A DNA stretch of 8,587 nucleotides, from the NCBI GenBank assembly GCA_018241165.1, contig JAFEEK010000443.1, positions 1 to 8,587 on the forward strand, given 5' to 3'. Positions 1 to 6,076 of this stretch are shown here, piece by piece (position 1 is the stretch's first letter; every line of letters starts with the position of its first letter). The DNA is from Pseudomonadota bacterium (GTDB lineage Bacteria > Pseudomonadota > Gammaproteobacteria > Xanthomonadales > Rhodanobacteraceae). A program made the position numbers and the translations under genes. The notes beneath the pieces were generated by a model that saw only the letters and a list, made by a program, of their open reading frames with translations, was not told the origin of the DNA and searched no databases.

Positions 1-172
1 TACTCAAATTGATCCCAGGTTCGGGTAGAACCTGAAATACAGGCTTGAAGACGCTCTTGTCTCGATGGACTATCCATCCAGCCCAAGGCGCCCACACAAG
101 TCACCTGCGCACACTGTCAAAGATCTGTCTCGCGTACCCTTCGGTACGCCACCGAACCTTTCGTCCGGCGAG
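1..172 (-). other. rRNA operon leader (5' part), 16S gene expected just outside the window
   Basis: Read on the minus strand, this stretch has the order of elements of a proteobacterial rrn leader. A 7-bp hairpin (132-138 with 143-149, boxB-like) comes first, then a boxA (115-125), then TGTGTGGGCGCC (87-98). The spacing from TCTTT to TGTGTGGGC is nearly that of the E. coli rrn leader as I remember it (20 against 19 nt). Further on come small hairpins at 64-78 and 16-34, compatible with a structured precursor that RNase III and other nucleases process. The start assumes transcription from the strong promoter at 179-206. The 16S gene itself is not in the window, so its presence to the left is inference. 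A plus-strand open frame runs through this leader but is not a gene. Confidence 0.8.
115..125 (-). promoter_or_regulatory. boxA antitermination element of the rRNA leader
   Basis: The minus strand reads GATCTTTGACA, close to the E. coli rrn boxA core TGCTCTTTAACA. It follows the hairpin at 132-149 and precedes the boxC-like element at 87-98. In rRNA operons boxA RNA is bound by NusB-NusE (S10), which protects the untranslated transcript from Rho-dependent termination. Motif and context are seen directly; the function is known from the family. Confidence 0.8.
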
Positions 173-178
173 CCGCAC

Positions 179-206
179 ATTATACATTTCTTTCCAAGTC
201 GGTCAA
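179..206 (-). promoter_or_regulatory. strong rrn P1-like promoter
   Basis: On the minus strand the -35 is TTGACC (206-201) and the -10 is a perfect TATAAT (184-179), separated by 16 bp, the short spacer common at rRNA promoters. The sequence after the -10 (GTGCGGCTCGCC) is GC-rich, as in the discriminators of promoters under stringent control by ppGpp/DksA. Upstream, an AT-rich patch (221-229) lies about 50-58 nt before the expected start and could act as an UP element. The transcript should begin near 170-172 and run left through the boxA leader. Confidence 0.8.
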
Positions 207-222
207 CACCTGCGCCAGCAAA

Positions 223-250
223 TTTTCATCCACCAGCGCTGTGCTAGCAT
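223..250 (+). promoter_or_regulatory. possible promoter of the pilZ gene
   Basis: A TTTTCA (223-228) and a TAGCAT (245-250) are separated by 16 bp, giving a weak sigma-70-like match and a start near 257, about 28 nt before the pilZ ATG. It would overlap the AT-rich upstream patch of the divergent rRNA promoter. The match is poor and the call rests mainly on position. Confidence 0.28.
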
Positions 251-284
251 CGTGGCCATCCAATCGCAGACAGCACGCGGCGGC

Positions 285-620
285 ATGGGCGAACTTTACG
301 AAGAACGCAGGCAGGAACCGCGTTTCCCGGTACCGGGGCGCTATCGGTTGGAAACAGGCCGTGTGGGCGATGTCCAGGGCCGCATTCTGGACCTGTCCCT
401 CAACGGCGCGCTGTTCGAACACGGTGGCAGCGTCAAGCTGGAGCCAGGTTCGCATTACGCTGTCACCCTGGAATTCGATGGCCAACCTCCATTTCGCGGA
501 GACAGTTTGCTGGTGCGCGTAGGCAGCACACACATCGGCATCGAGTTCTACGACATGGATCCGCAAAATTTCGCTGCATTGAGCGCCCTGATCGAAGCGC
601 TCGGCCGTACCCGCCGTTGA
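285..620 (+). CDS. PilZ-domain c-di-GMP-binding protein
   Basis: This encodes a 111-residue, essentially single-domain cytosolic PilZ protein, expected to bind cyclic di-GMP and act as a receptor in motility, adhesion or envelope control. Both halves of the ligand-binding signature are present. The RxxxR is R9-Q-E-P-R13 in the N-terminal switch, and the DxSxxG is D36-L-S38-L-N-G41. The remaining beta-barrel runs to about residue 100, followed by a short helical tail. The frame is open upstream to position 45, but that part is the antisense of an rRNA leader and promoter, so I start at the ATG at 285. No strong ribosome binding site is visible there, and a GTG at 252 is an in-frame alternative. 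A DUF192 gene follows after 14 nt, probably in one operon. The intact motif argues for real c-di-GMP binding, but the partner cannot be read from sequence. Confidence 0.88.
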   Translation: MGELYEERRQEPRFPVPGRYRLETGRVGDVQGRILDLSLNGALFEHGGSVKLEPGSHYAVTLEFDGQPPFRGDSLLVRVGSTHIGIEFYDMDPQNFAALSALIEALGRTRR

Positions 621-634
621 TACCTGGAACCGTC

Positions 635-1087
635 ATGCAAAACCGGCTCTTTCGCTCCACTGCGATGCTCGGCATTTGCGCCACACTCGGCCTGAGTGCG
701 TGCGCGGCGCGCGCTTCCGGGCCATATGTCGAACTCGATGGCCATCGTTTCCAGATCGAAATCGCCGCCGACGAACCATCGCGCGAACGCGGCCTGATGT
801 TCCGCGAGAACATGCCGGCCGATCACGGCATGTTGTTCGTATTCGACGATGCACAAGTGCGCACGTTCTGGATGAAGAACACGCCACTACCGCTAGACAT
901 CCTCTACTTCGACCAGAACTACAAGCTGGTCAGTGTGCAGCAGCGCGTGCCGTCGTGCCTGAATTCCGGCAACAACTGTCCTGTTTATCCGTCGGACGGC
1001 GCCGCGCAATACGTGCTCGAACTCAATGCAGGTACGGCCGACAAGATCGGCGTCAAGCCAGGCGACGCGTTGACCGTGCATCGTTGA
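635..1087 (+). CDS. DUF192 family lipoprotein
   Basis: This encodes a 150-residue protein of the DUF192 family (PF02643), a small beta-rich domain of unknown biochemical role found in many bacteria and archaea, often exported. Residues 1-22 are a signal peptide with a hydrophobic core, ending in a lipobox L20-S-A-C23, so the mature protein is probably a lipid-anchored periplasmic protein. The domain covers roughly 30-150 and shows the family blocks ERGLMFR (51-57), GMLFVFD (65-71) and FWMKNTPLPLD (78-88). I chose the ATG at 635 because GGA lies 6 nt upstream and a signal peptide begins directly there; a TTG at 617 is in frame but overlaps the pilZ stop. It probably shares a transcript with pilZ. 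Its 3' end is overlapped in antisense by the small minus-strand ORF. The family call is firm; no molecular function can be stated. Confidence 0.9.
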   Translation: MQNRLFRSTAMLGICATLGLSACAARASGPYVELDGHRFQIEIAADEPSRERGLMFRENMPADHGMLFVFDDAQVRTFWMKNTPLPLDILYFDQNYKLVSVQQRVPSCLNSGNNCPVYPSDGAAQYVLELNAGTADKIGVKPGDALTVHR

Positions 1088-1191
1088 TCGTCGCGCGCGC
1101 ACGGCAACCCGCACTGGTATGGCACGAGTTTAAGCGGTGGGCCAATCCACGCATCGAGCATCTCGTCGGTCAGCGGCACGAATTGCAGCAT
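985..1191 (-). CDS. small hypothetical protein, possible
   Basis: This is a 68-residue minus-strand frame whose start has the best ribosome binding site nearby: GGAG exactly 7 nt before the ATG (1199-1202), continuing into AAGGA. The first 35 or so residues (FVPLTDEML at 4-12, then LVPYQCGLPC at 22-31) look like a genuine compact protein and vaguely resemble short conserved hypotheticals of xanthomonads. I cannot name a family. The C-terminal half is low in character and is read antisense to the last 103 nt of the DUF192 gene, so the true gene may be shorter in its conserved part. It has two Cys (C27, C31) in the conserved-looking half and another near the end, and no membrane segment. It is divergent from the sirB1-like gene. 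A perfect 8-bp inverted repeat lies in its leader. It could instead be a chance frame. Confidence 0.42.
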   Translation of the reverse strand: MLQFVPLTDEMLDAWIGPPLKLVPYQCGLPCARDDQRCTVNASPGLTPILSAVPALSSSTYCAAPSDG

Positions 1192-1205
1192 GATCCTTCT
1201 CCAGA

Positions 1206-1229
1206 ACTTGCTTGCACATTGAAGCAAGT
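1206..1229. repeat. perfect 8-bp inverted repeat
   Basis: ACTTGCTT (1206-1213) and AAGCAAGT (1222-1229) are exact reverse complements with an 8-nt centre. The repeat sits directly upstream of the ribosome binding site of the minus-strand small ORF (1194-1202). It could be an operator for a dimeric regulator or an mRNA hairpin. Neither flank has a T-run, so it does not look like an intrinsic terminator. The rest of the 1088-1285 gap shows nothing else I recognise. Confidence 0.6.
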
Positions 1230-1285
1230 ACAGATGCAATCCTTGTGACGCATAACGGGCAATTCGGGGGCAGCGTTGCCGGGTC

Positions 1286-1313
1286 TTGCGCCAACGCGCA
1301 CATCACGTAATAT
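1286..1313 (+). promoter_or_regulatory. possible promoter of the SirB1-like gene
   Basis: TTGCGC (1286-1291) and TAATAT (1308-1313) are separated by 16 bp and would start transcription near 1320, about 30 nt before the chosen ATG. The TAATAT patch is the most AT-rich hexamer in this stretch. Matches to the sigma-70 consensus are moderate (3/6 and 4/6). Confidence 0.38.
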
Positions 1314-1340
1314 CGCGGCAACGCGGCGTTCGCCGCTGCC

Positions 1341-1346
1341 GGAGAA
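1341..1346 (+). promoter_or_regulatory. ribosome binding site that fixes the SirB1-like start
   Basis: GGAG (1341-1344) lies 7 nt before the ATG at 1352 but only 1 nt before the in-frame ATG at 1346. The downstream ATG is therefore the likely initiator, and the more upstream open frame is untranslated. Confidence 0.65.
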
Positions 1347-1351
1347 TGGCG

Positions 1352-2179
1352 ATGCACGATGCCTGGCAGGACTTGCGCAATGCCAACGATACCGACATTC
1401 CGCTTTTCGCCACCGCCTTGCTGATCGCCAGGGACGAATACCCCGCCCTCGATGCGGCCGCCTACGAATCGCATCTGCACGAATACACCCAGCGCCTGCG
1501 CGCCGCGCCCAGGAGCGGCGAGAGCGCGGCACAACTGCAAGCGATCAACCGACTCCTGTACGACGAACTCGGATTCTGCGGCGACGATCGCGATTATTAC
1601 GATCCGCGCAACAGCTATCTGAACGACGTGCTCGACCGCCGCATGGGCAATCCGATCTCGCTCGCGGTGGTGCAGATCGAGCTGGCGCGGCGCCTGGGCG
1701 TGCCGCTGGAAGGGATATCGTTCCCCGGACACTTTCTCGTGCGTCTGCCGCTGGAAGAAGGAATCGTCGTGCTCGATCCTTACCAGAAAGGCCGTTCGCT
1801 GGATGTTGCCGAGTTGCGCCGGCGCGCGCGTGCGCACACGGACGAGCGCGAACTCGACGACGACCGCCTCGCGCGCATGCTCGAACCGGCCAGCCATCGC
1901 GCGATCCTCACGCGCATGTTGCGCAATCTGAAAGGCGTCTACGCCGAACGCGAGCAATGGGACAAGGCCGTGCGTTGCTGCGACCGCCTGCTCATCCTCG
2001 ATACGCTTGCGGTTTCCGAATACCGCGATCGCGGCGCCTGCTACCTGCATCTGGGGCACACGCGCGGTGCGCGCGAGGACTGGCAGCGCTACCTCGCGCT
2101 GATGCCGCAGGCCGAGGATGCCGAGGAAATCGCGCTGAAACTGGCGGAACTGGGCAGCGCGCAGCCGCGACTCAACTGA
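1352..2179 (+). CDS. SirB1-family transglutaminase-like/TPR protein
   Basis: This encodes a 275-residue cytosolic protein, close to the length of E. coli SirB1 (about 269). The N-terminal two thirds form a transglutaminase-like fold (Transglut_core2, PF13369). GNPISLAV at 99-106 marks the helix where the catalytic Cys of true transglutaminases would sit, and here the aligned position is S103. FPGHF (124-128, H127) and LDP (141-143, D142) correspond to the His and Asp positions. From about 170 to 270 the chain is helical with TPR-like repeats (PF13371-like). No signal peptide or membrane segment is seen. The missing Cys argues against transamidase or protease activity; as far as I recall this is typical of the family, whose function is not established. 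In enterobacteria sirB1 sits beside prmC; here its neighbours are DUF192 and rubredoxin. The stop overlaps that of the convergent rubredoxin gene by 8 nt. Confidence 0.87.
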   Translation: MHDAWQDLRNANDTDIPLFATALLIARDEYPALDAAAYESHLHEYTQRLRAAPRSGESAAQLQAINRLLYDELGFCGDDRDYYDPRNSYLNDVLDRRMGNPISLAVVQIELARRLGVPLEGISFPGHFLVRLPLEEGIVVLDPYQKGRSLDVAELRRRARAHTDERELDDDRLARMLEPASHRAILTRMLRNLKGVYAEREQWDKAVRCCDRLLILDTLAVSEYRDRGACYLHLGHTRGAREDWQRYLALMPQAEDAEEIALKLAELGSAQPRLN

Positions 2180-2372
2180 CCTCGATCATCTCGAAATCGG
2201 ACTTGGTCACGCCGCAGTCCGGACAGGTCCAGGTTTCGGGAATGTCTTCCCAACGAGTCCCCGCCGCGATGCCGTCGGCAGGCCAGCCTTCCGCCTCGTT
2301 GTAGATGAAGCCGCAGACCACGCACATGAAACTGCGGAAAGGCACGTTGTCGGACTGAAGTACGGCGTTCAT
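2172..2372 (-). CDS. rubredoxin
   Basis: This encodes a 66-residue rubredoxin, a small cytosolic one-electron carrier with a single iron held by four cysteines. The ligands are the CxxCG pair C17/C20 and the CPDCG pair C50/C53. The rubredoxin signature between them is intact, including Y24, the acidic EGWPADGI loop (28-35) and [16 protein letters not shown] (39-54). The family core begins at M16; the 15-residue extension before it carries no signal peptide and is of a size seen in other proteobacterial rubredoxins. No clear ribosome binding site marks either M1 or M16, so the start is uncertain. The gene is divergent from thiE (62 bp between) and convergent with the SirB1-like gene. Its electron-transfer partner is not in the window. 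The family assignment is very secure. Confidence 0.95.
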   Translation of the reverse strand: MNAVLQSDNVPFRSFMCVVCGFIYNEAEGWPADGIAAGTRWEDIPETWTCPDCGVTKSDFEMIEVS

Positions 2373-2398
2373 CGAAGATGTCAGAGCGGGTACGGGAA

Positions 2399-2427
2399 TT
2401 TCGGGCGCACATTCTACCCGTTACACT
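2399..2427. promoter_or_regulatory. possible back-to-back promoters for rubredoxin and thiE
   Basis: The 62-bp gap between the divergent starts holds two -10-like hexamers 5 bp apart. TAGAAT on the minus strand (2416-2411, 5/6 consensus) would start the rubredoxin transcript near 2404. TACACT on the plus strand (2422-2427, 4/6) would start thiE near 2434. Neither has a convincing -35. If the second is right, the thiE message begins at or almost at its start codon. No TPP riboswitch would fit in this space. Confidence 0.35.
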
Positions 2428-2434
2428 CGCGATC

Positions 2435-3058
2435 ATGCACATGCCTGCATTTTCTGCGCGCGGACTTTACGCGGTCACCGATGGTCCGCGCAGCGACCTT
2501 CTCGAGGTTTGTGCCGCCGCGCTCGCTGGCGGCGCCGCGATCATCCAATACCGCGACAAGACCGCCGATCGCGTCCGCCACCGTGACGAGGCCGCGCAAC
2601 TGGCAGCCTTGTGCGTGCGGCATGGCGTGCCGCTGATCATCAACGACGACGTCGAACTCGCTGCGCAAGTCGGCGCCACCGGCGTGCATCTGGGCGAAGA
2701 CGATGCCGATATCGCCACCGCGCGGATGCGACTTGGCAACGGCGCCATCATCGGCGTTTCCTGCTACGACTCGCTCGATCGTGCGCGCAGGGCGGCCGCA
2801 GGCGGTGCGGATTACCTTGCCTTCGGCGCATTCTTTGCGTCACCGACGAAACCGAATGCACGGCGCGCGACGCCCGACCTGCTGCGTGCGGCACGCACGT
2901 TCGGCAGGCCGCTGGTGGCGATTGGCGGCATTACGCCGGACAATGCGCAACTCCTGATCGAAGCCGGCGCGGATTTCATTGCGGCAATTTCCGGCGTGTT
3001 CGCCGCCGCTGACGTCGAATCCGCTGCCCGGCGTTACGCAGACCTATTCCACAAGTGA
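2435..3058 (+). CDS. thiE: thiamine phosphate synthase
   Basis: ThiE joins hydroxymethylpyrimidine diphosphate and thiazole phosphate to give thiamine phosphate, the coupling step of vitamin B1 synthesis, in the cytosol. The 207-residue product has the TIM-barrel landmarks in order: GLYAVTDG (10-17), QYRDK (38-42) for the pyrimidine diphosphate, INDD (69-72), HLGEDD (85-90), GVSCYD (107-112), FASPTK (134-139), IGGI (163-166) and the phosphate loop ISGVF (185-189). Length matches the family. The frame is open to an ATG at 2378, but homology begins near GLYAVTDG, so I start at 2435; the ATG at 2441 is equally possible and no clear ribosome binding site decides between them. It heads an operon, with hemL 10 nt downstream. 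No other thi genes are in the window. Confidence 0.93.
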   Translation: MHMPAFSARGLYAVTDGPRSDLLEVCAAALAGGAAIIQYRDKTADRVRHRDEAAQLAALCVRHGVPLIINDDVELAAQVGATGVHLGEDDADIATARMRLGNGAIIGVSCYDSLDRARRAAAGGADYLAFGAFFASPTKPNARRATPDLLRAARTFGRPLVAIGGITPDNAQLLIEAGADFIAAISGVFAAADVESAARRYADLFHK

Positions 3059-3068
3059 AAATATATAC

Positions 3069-4358
3069 ATGACCACGAACCACGACTTGTTCCAGCGCGC
3101 GCAGAAGTTCCTTCCCGGCGGCGTCAACTCGCCGGTGCGCGCATTCAAATCCGTCGGCGGCGAGCCGTTCTTCACCGACCACGCCGACGGCGCCTGCCTG
3201 TGGGATGTCGAAGGCAAACGCTACATCGACTACGTCGGTTCGTGGGGGCCGATGATCGTCGGCCACAACCATCCCAAGGTGCGCGAAGCCGTGCAGCAGG
3301 CGGCGCGCGCCGGATTGTCCTACGGCACGCCCTGCCCCGCGGAAGTGCGCATGGCCGAAGAAATCGTGCGCCTGGTGCCGTCGATGCAGATGTTGCGCAT
3401 GGTCAACTCCGGCACCGAGGCGACGATGTCCGCGATCCGCGTTGCACGCGGCTTCACCGGCCGCGACACCATCGTGAAATTCGAGGGCTGCTACCACGGC
3501 CACGGCGACTCGTTTCTGGTCAAAGCCGGTTCGGGCGCGCTCACATTCGGTGTGCCGACCTCGCCCGGCGTACCGAAAGTGCTGGCCGACCTCACTCTTA
3601 CGTTGCCGTACAACGATATCGCCGCTGCGCAGGGATTGTTCGCGCGTGAAGGCGATCGCATCGCCTGCGTGATCGTCGAACCCGTTGCCGGCAACATGAA
3701 CTGCATTCCGCCGCGCGATGGATTCCTGCAAGACTTGCGCGAGCTGTGCACGCGCCACGGCGCCGTGCTCATTTTCGACGAAGTGATGACTGGCTTCCGC
3801 GTCGCGCTTGGCGGCGCGCAGGCGCTGTACGGCATCACGCCGGACCTGTCCACGTTCGGCAAGATCATCGGCGGCGGCATGCCGGTCGGCGCCTATGGCG
3901 GCCGTCGCGACATCATGGAAAAGGTCGCGCCGAGCGGTCCGATCTACCAGGCCGGCACGCTCAGCGGCAATCCGATTGCGATGGCCGCGGGCCTGGCGAT
4001 GCTGGAACTGATCCAGGCGCCGGGCTTCTACGCAGACCTCGACCGCAAGGCCACCTTGCTCGTCGACGGATTGCGCGCCTGCGCGATCGAAGCCGGCGTG
4101 CCGTTCAGCACGAACCGCGTCGGCAGCATGTTCGGCCTGTTCTTCACGTCTGCGAAGGTGGAAACGTATACGCAGGCCACGGCCTGCGACGTTGCCGCGT
4201 TCAACCGTTTCTTCCACGCCATGCTCGACCGCGCCGTGTACCTCGCGCCGTCCGCATTCGAGGCCGGATTCCTTTCCGCTGCACACACCGAGCAGGACAT
4301 CGCCGACACGCTCGATGCCGCGCGCGCGGCATTCAAGGAAGCGCGCCATGCGTCCTGA
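3069..4358 (+). CDS. hemL: glutamate-1-semialdehyde 2,1-aminomutase
   Basis: HemL is a PLP enzyme that turns glutamate-1-semialdehyde into 5-aminolevulinate, the last step of the C5 route to the tetrapyrrole precursor. At 429 residues it is full length. Visible landmarks are [12 protein letters not shown] near the N-terminus, [12 protein letters not shown] (cofactor pocket), the CYHGHGDSF block, the mobile gating-loop region [15 protein letters not shown] (about 155-170), FDEVMTGFR with D237 contacting the pyridine nitrogen, and [17 protein letters not shown] with the Schiff-base K265, the same number as in E. coli. The ATG at 3069 begins the conserved N-terminus. The 10-nt gap after thiE is unusually AT-rich (AAATATATAC) and carries only a weak ribosome binding site. 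The end overlaps the next gene by 11 nt. Confidence 0.97.
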   Translation: MTTNHDLFQRAQKFLPGGVNSPVRAFKSVGGEPFFTDHADGACLWDVEGKRYIDYVGSWGPMIVGHNHPKVREAVQQAARAGLSYGTPCPAEVRMAEEIVRLVPSMQMLRMVNSGTEATMSAIRVARGFTGRDTIVKFEGCYHGHGDSFLVKAGSGALTFGVPTSPGVPKVLADLTLTLPYNDIAAAQGLFAREGDRIACVIVEPVAGNMNCIPPRDGFLQDLRELCTRHGAVLIFDEVMTGFRVALGGAQALYGITPDLSTFGKIIGGGMPVGAYGGRRDIMEKVAPSGPIYQAGTLSGNPIAMAAGLAMLELIQAPGFYADLDRKATLLVDGLRACAIEAGVPFSTNRVGSMFGLFFTSAKVETYTQATACDVAAFNRFFHAMLDRAVYLAPSAFEAGFLSAAHTEQDIADTLDAARAAFKEARHAS

Positions 4359-5466
4359 AACCCTAGCCGTGCATGCAGGCGCAGAACCCGACGCCGCCAC
4401 CGGCGCGGTCGCACCGCCGATCCATCTGTCCACCACGTTCGCGCATGGCCCCGCCGCCGAGCGCATCGCGGGATACGAATACCAGCGCGAGGGCAGTCCC
4501 ACCCAGGATCGCTTTGAAGCTGCGCTCGCCGTGCTCGAAGGCGGCGCCGCCGCTTTGGCGTTTTCCTCCGGCATGGCAGCGATCACGGCAATGCTCGAAA
4601 CGTTGCCCAACGACTCGCGGATACTGATCCCGGACGATTGCTACACCGGTTTGCGCATGTTGGCGCAGGATTTTCTCGCGCGCCGTGGCATCACCACGGC
4701 CGCCGTGGACATGAGCGATCTCGCCGCCGTGCGCGCGGCAAGCGCAACCGGCATTGCACTGATCTGGATCGAGACGCCATCGAATCCGCGCCTGAAGGTC
4801 GCGGACATCGCCGCGCTCGCGCAGATCGCGCATGCGCACGGCGCGTTGCTGGTCTGCGACAACACGTTTGCGACGCCAGTGTTGCAGCTGCCGCTATCGC
4901 TTGGCGCAGACGTCGTCATGCACTCGACCACGAAATATTTCGGCGGCCACAGCGACGTTCTCGGCGGTGCGCTGATCTTTGCGCGCCGCGACGAGCCGCT
5001 CGACCGCACATCGCATTTTCGCTACATCACCGGTGCGATCCTGTCGCCGTTCAGTGCCTGGCTGCTGCTGCGCGGCTGCCGTTCGCTGCCAGCACGCATG
5101 GCCTGGCATTGCCGCAACGCGCGCGCCGTCGCGCAATTCCTCGCCACGCACCCGCGCGTGGAACGCGTGAACTGGCCGGGACTGCCCGCGCACGCAAACC
5201 ATGCCGTCGCCGCAAAGCAGATGCGCGATTTCGGCGGCATGCTCAGCATCGAGATCCGCGGCGGCCGCGAGGCGGCGCTTGGCGTGGCATCGAAAGTGAA
5301 ACTGTTCACGAACGCGACTTCGCTCGGCGGTTGCGAATCGCTGCTCGAACACCGCGCATCGGTCGAAGGCGAACATCCGACCTCACCGCAGAACCTGTTG
5401 CGGATTTCCGTCGGCCTGGAACACCCGGACGATCTGGTCGCGGATCTGGCGCAGGCGCTGGCCTGA
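4348..5466 (+). CDS. Cys/Met metabolism PLP enzyme (cystathionine gamma-synthase/lyase family)
   Basis: This encodes a 372-residue cytosolic enzyme of the fold-type I Cys/Met metabolism PLP family (PF01053). Members catalyse gamma- or beta-replacement and elimination in transsulfuration: cystathionine gamma-synthase, cystathionine lyases and homoserine sulfhydrylases. Seen here: YxR (Y45, R47) for the neighbouring subunit's cofactor phosphate, SSGM (73-76), a stacking tyrosine Y99, ETPSNP (142-147), D171 in DNTF, the Schiff-base K196 in [12 protein letters not shown], and the carboxylate-binding R352 in [10 protein letters not shown]. Two variations stand out: SPT instead of the usual NPT at 50-52, and an [11 protein letters not shown] segment (334-344) instead of the usual Pro...Thr-His substrate-site segment. 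The exact reaction therefore cannot be fixed. Start: AAGGAAG (4335-4341) sits 6 nt before the ATG, inside the hemL end. A metB label is tempting but not proven. Confidence 0.9.
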   Translation: MRPETLAVHAGAEPDAATGAVAPPIHLSTTFAHGPAAERIAGYEYQREGSPTQDRFEAALAVLEGGAAALAFSSGMAAITAMLETLPNDSRILIPDDCYTGLRMLAQDFLARRGITTAAVDMSDLAAVRAASATGIALIWIETPSNPRLKVADIAALAQIAHAHGALLVCDNTFATPVLQLPLSLGADVVMHSTTKYFGGHSDVLGGALIFARRDEPLDRTSHFRYITGAILSPFSAWLLLRGCRSLPARMAWHCRNARAVAQFLATHPRVERVNWPGLPAHANHAVAAKQMRDFGGMLSIEIRGGREAALGVASKVKLFTNATSLGGCESLLEHRASVEGEHPTSPQNLLRISVGLEHPDDLVADLAQALA

Positions 5467-5492
5467 TCCGCCAGGCGCCTGTCCACTACAAT
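5463..5492 (+). promoter_or_regulatory. possible promoter of the sigma/kinase operon with a palindrome in the spacer
   Basis: TACAAT (5487-5492, 5/6 to the -10 consensus) lies 18 bp after CTGATC (5463-5468, 3/6 to the -35), which overlaps the stop of the upstream gene. A start near 5499 would leave about 20 nt before the GTG. Inside the spacer is a perfect 10-bp palindrome CAGGCGCCTG (5472-5481), a possible operator. The -10 is good, the -35 weak. Readthrough from the hemL operon is also possible, since no terminator is visible in this gap. Confidence 0.42.
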
Positions 5493-5518
5493 GCGCATGG
5501 CACACTGGGGGATCGCAC

Positions 5519-6076
5519 GTGGACAACGTCAGCGACATCACCGTCCTGTTGCGCCGGCTGGGAGCCGGTGAGGCCCGCGCGGAATCCGAACTGCTGCCGC
5601 TGGTGTACGAACAGTTGCGCGAACTCGCGGCGCGGCACCTGCGCGGCGAACGCAGCGGCCATACGCTCACGCCGACCGCCCTTGTGCACGAAGCGTATTT
5701 GCGCATGTCCACCGACGCGAGTCTCGCCCCCCAAGACCGGCGCCAGTTTTTCGCCATTGCCGCGCGCCGCATGCGCCAGGTGCTGGTCGATCATGCGCGC
5801 CATCGCGATGCCGCCAAGCGCGGCGGCCCGCAGCGCGAAGCGGTCACGCTCTCGGCCTTGAGCGAAGACGGCGAAAGCCCCCTGGATGCGCTGGCTCTCG
5901 AACAAGCGCTGTCGCGCCTGGAAGCCATGGATGCGCGCAAGGTTCGCGTCGTGGAACTACGCTACTTTGCAGGACTGGAAATGAGCGACATCGCGCAGGT
6001 GCTGGGCATCTCGCGCGCCACCGCGCAGCGCGATTGGGAGGTGGCACGTGCGTTCTTGTTTGAGGCATTGGCGTGA
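5519..6076 (+). CDS. ECF RNA polymerase sigma factor, kinase-linked type
   Basis: This encodes a 185-residue ECF sigma factor of the TIGR02999/PF07638 type, which directs RNA polymerase to a small set of promoters. Sigma-2 spans about 24-101, with the family block TPTALVHEAYLRM (51-63) and RRQFFAIAARRMRQVLVDHARHR (74-96). A charged linker follows. Sigma-4 is at about 125-182 with the helix-turn-helix MSDIAQVLGISRATAQRDW (155-173) for the -35 element. The usual acidic DAED stretch of sigma-2.2 is replaced by T51-P-T53-A, so core-polymerase binding may need phosphorylation. Start GTG at 5519 has GGGGGA (5507-5512) 6 nt upstream. No anti-sigma gene is seen. The next gene, a Ser/Thr kinase, overlaps it by 4 nt, pointing to tight co-expression and a functional pair. 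Placement in the ECF43-like group is inference. Confidence 0.92.
   Translation: MDNVSDITVLLRRLGAGEARAESELLPLVYEQLRELAARHLRGERSGHTLTPTALVHEAYLRMSTDASLAPQDRRQFFAIAARRMRQVLVDHARHRDAAKRGGPQREAVTLSALSEDGESPLDALALEQALSRLEAMDARKVRVVELRYFAGLEMSDIAQVLGISRATAQRDWEVARAFLFEALA

Noticed and set aside
1206..1229. Intrinsic terminator for the pilZ-DUF192 operon
   Set aside because: The stem is perfect but neither side is followed by a run of T, and it lies about 120 nt after the stop.
1130..2059. 309-residue open frame on the minus strand across the SirB1-like gene
   Set aside because: It is a shadow of a clear plus-strand gene. Its end also covers the small ORF region in a different frame, where the ribosome binding site supports the small ORF instead.
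2373..2434. TPP riboswitch before thiE
   Set aside because: The gap is only 62 nt and lacks the conserved CUGAGA and related elements, too short for the THI-box fold.
2976..4610. 544-residue open frame on the minus strand across hemL
   Set aside because: It is antisense to hemL and the start of the PLP enzyme, both secure. Its composition is Arg/Ala/His-rich as in shadow frames.
4638..5861. 407-residue plus-strand frame spanning the PLP enzyme and sigma factor
   Set aside because: It is an out-of-frame reading of two well-supported genes, with low-complexity Arg/Ala-rich translation and no domains.
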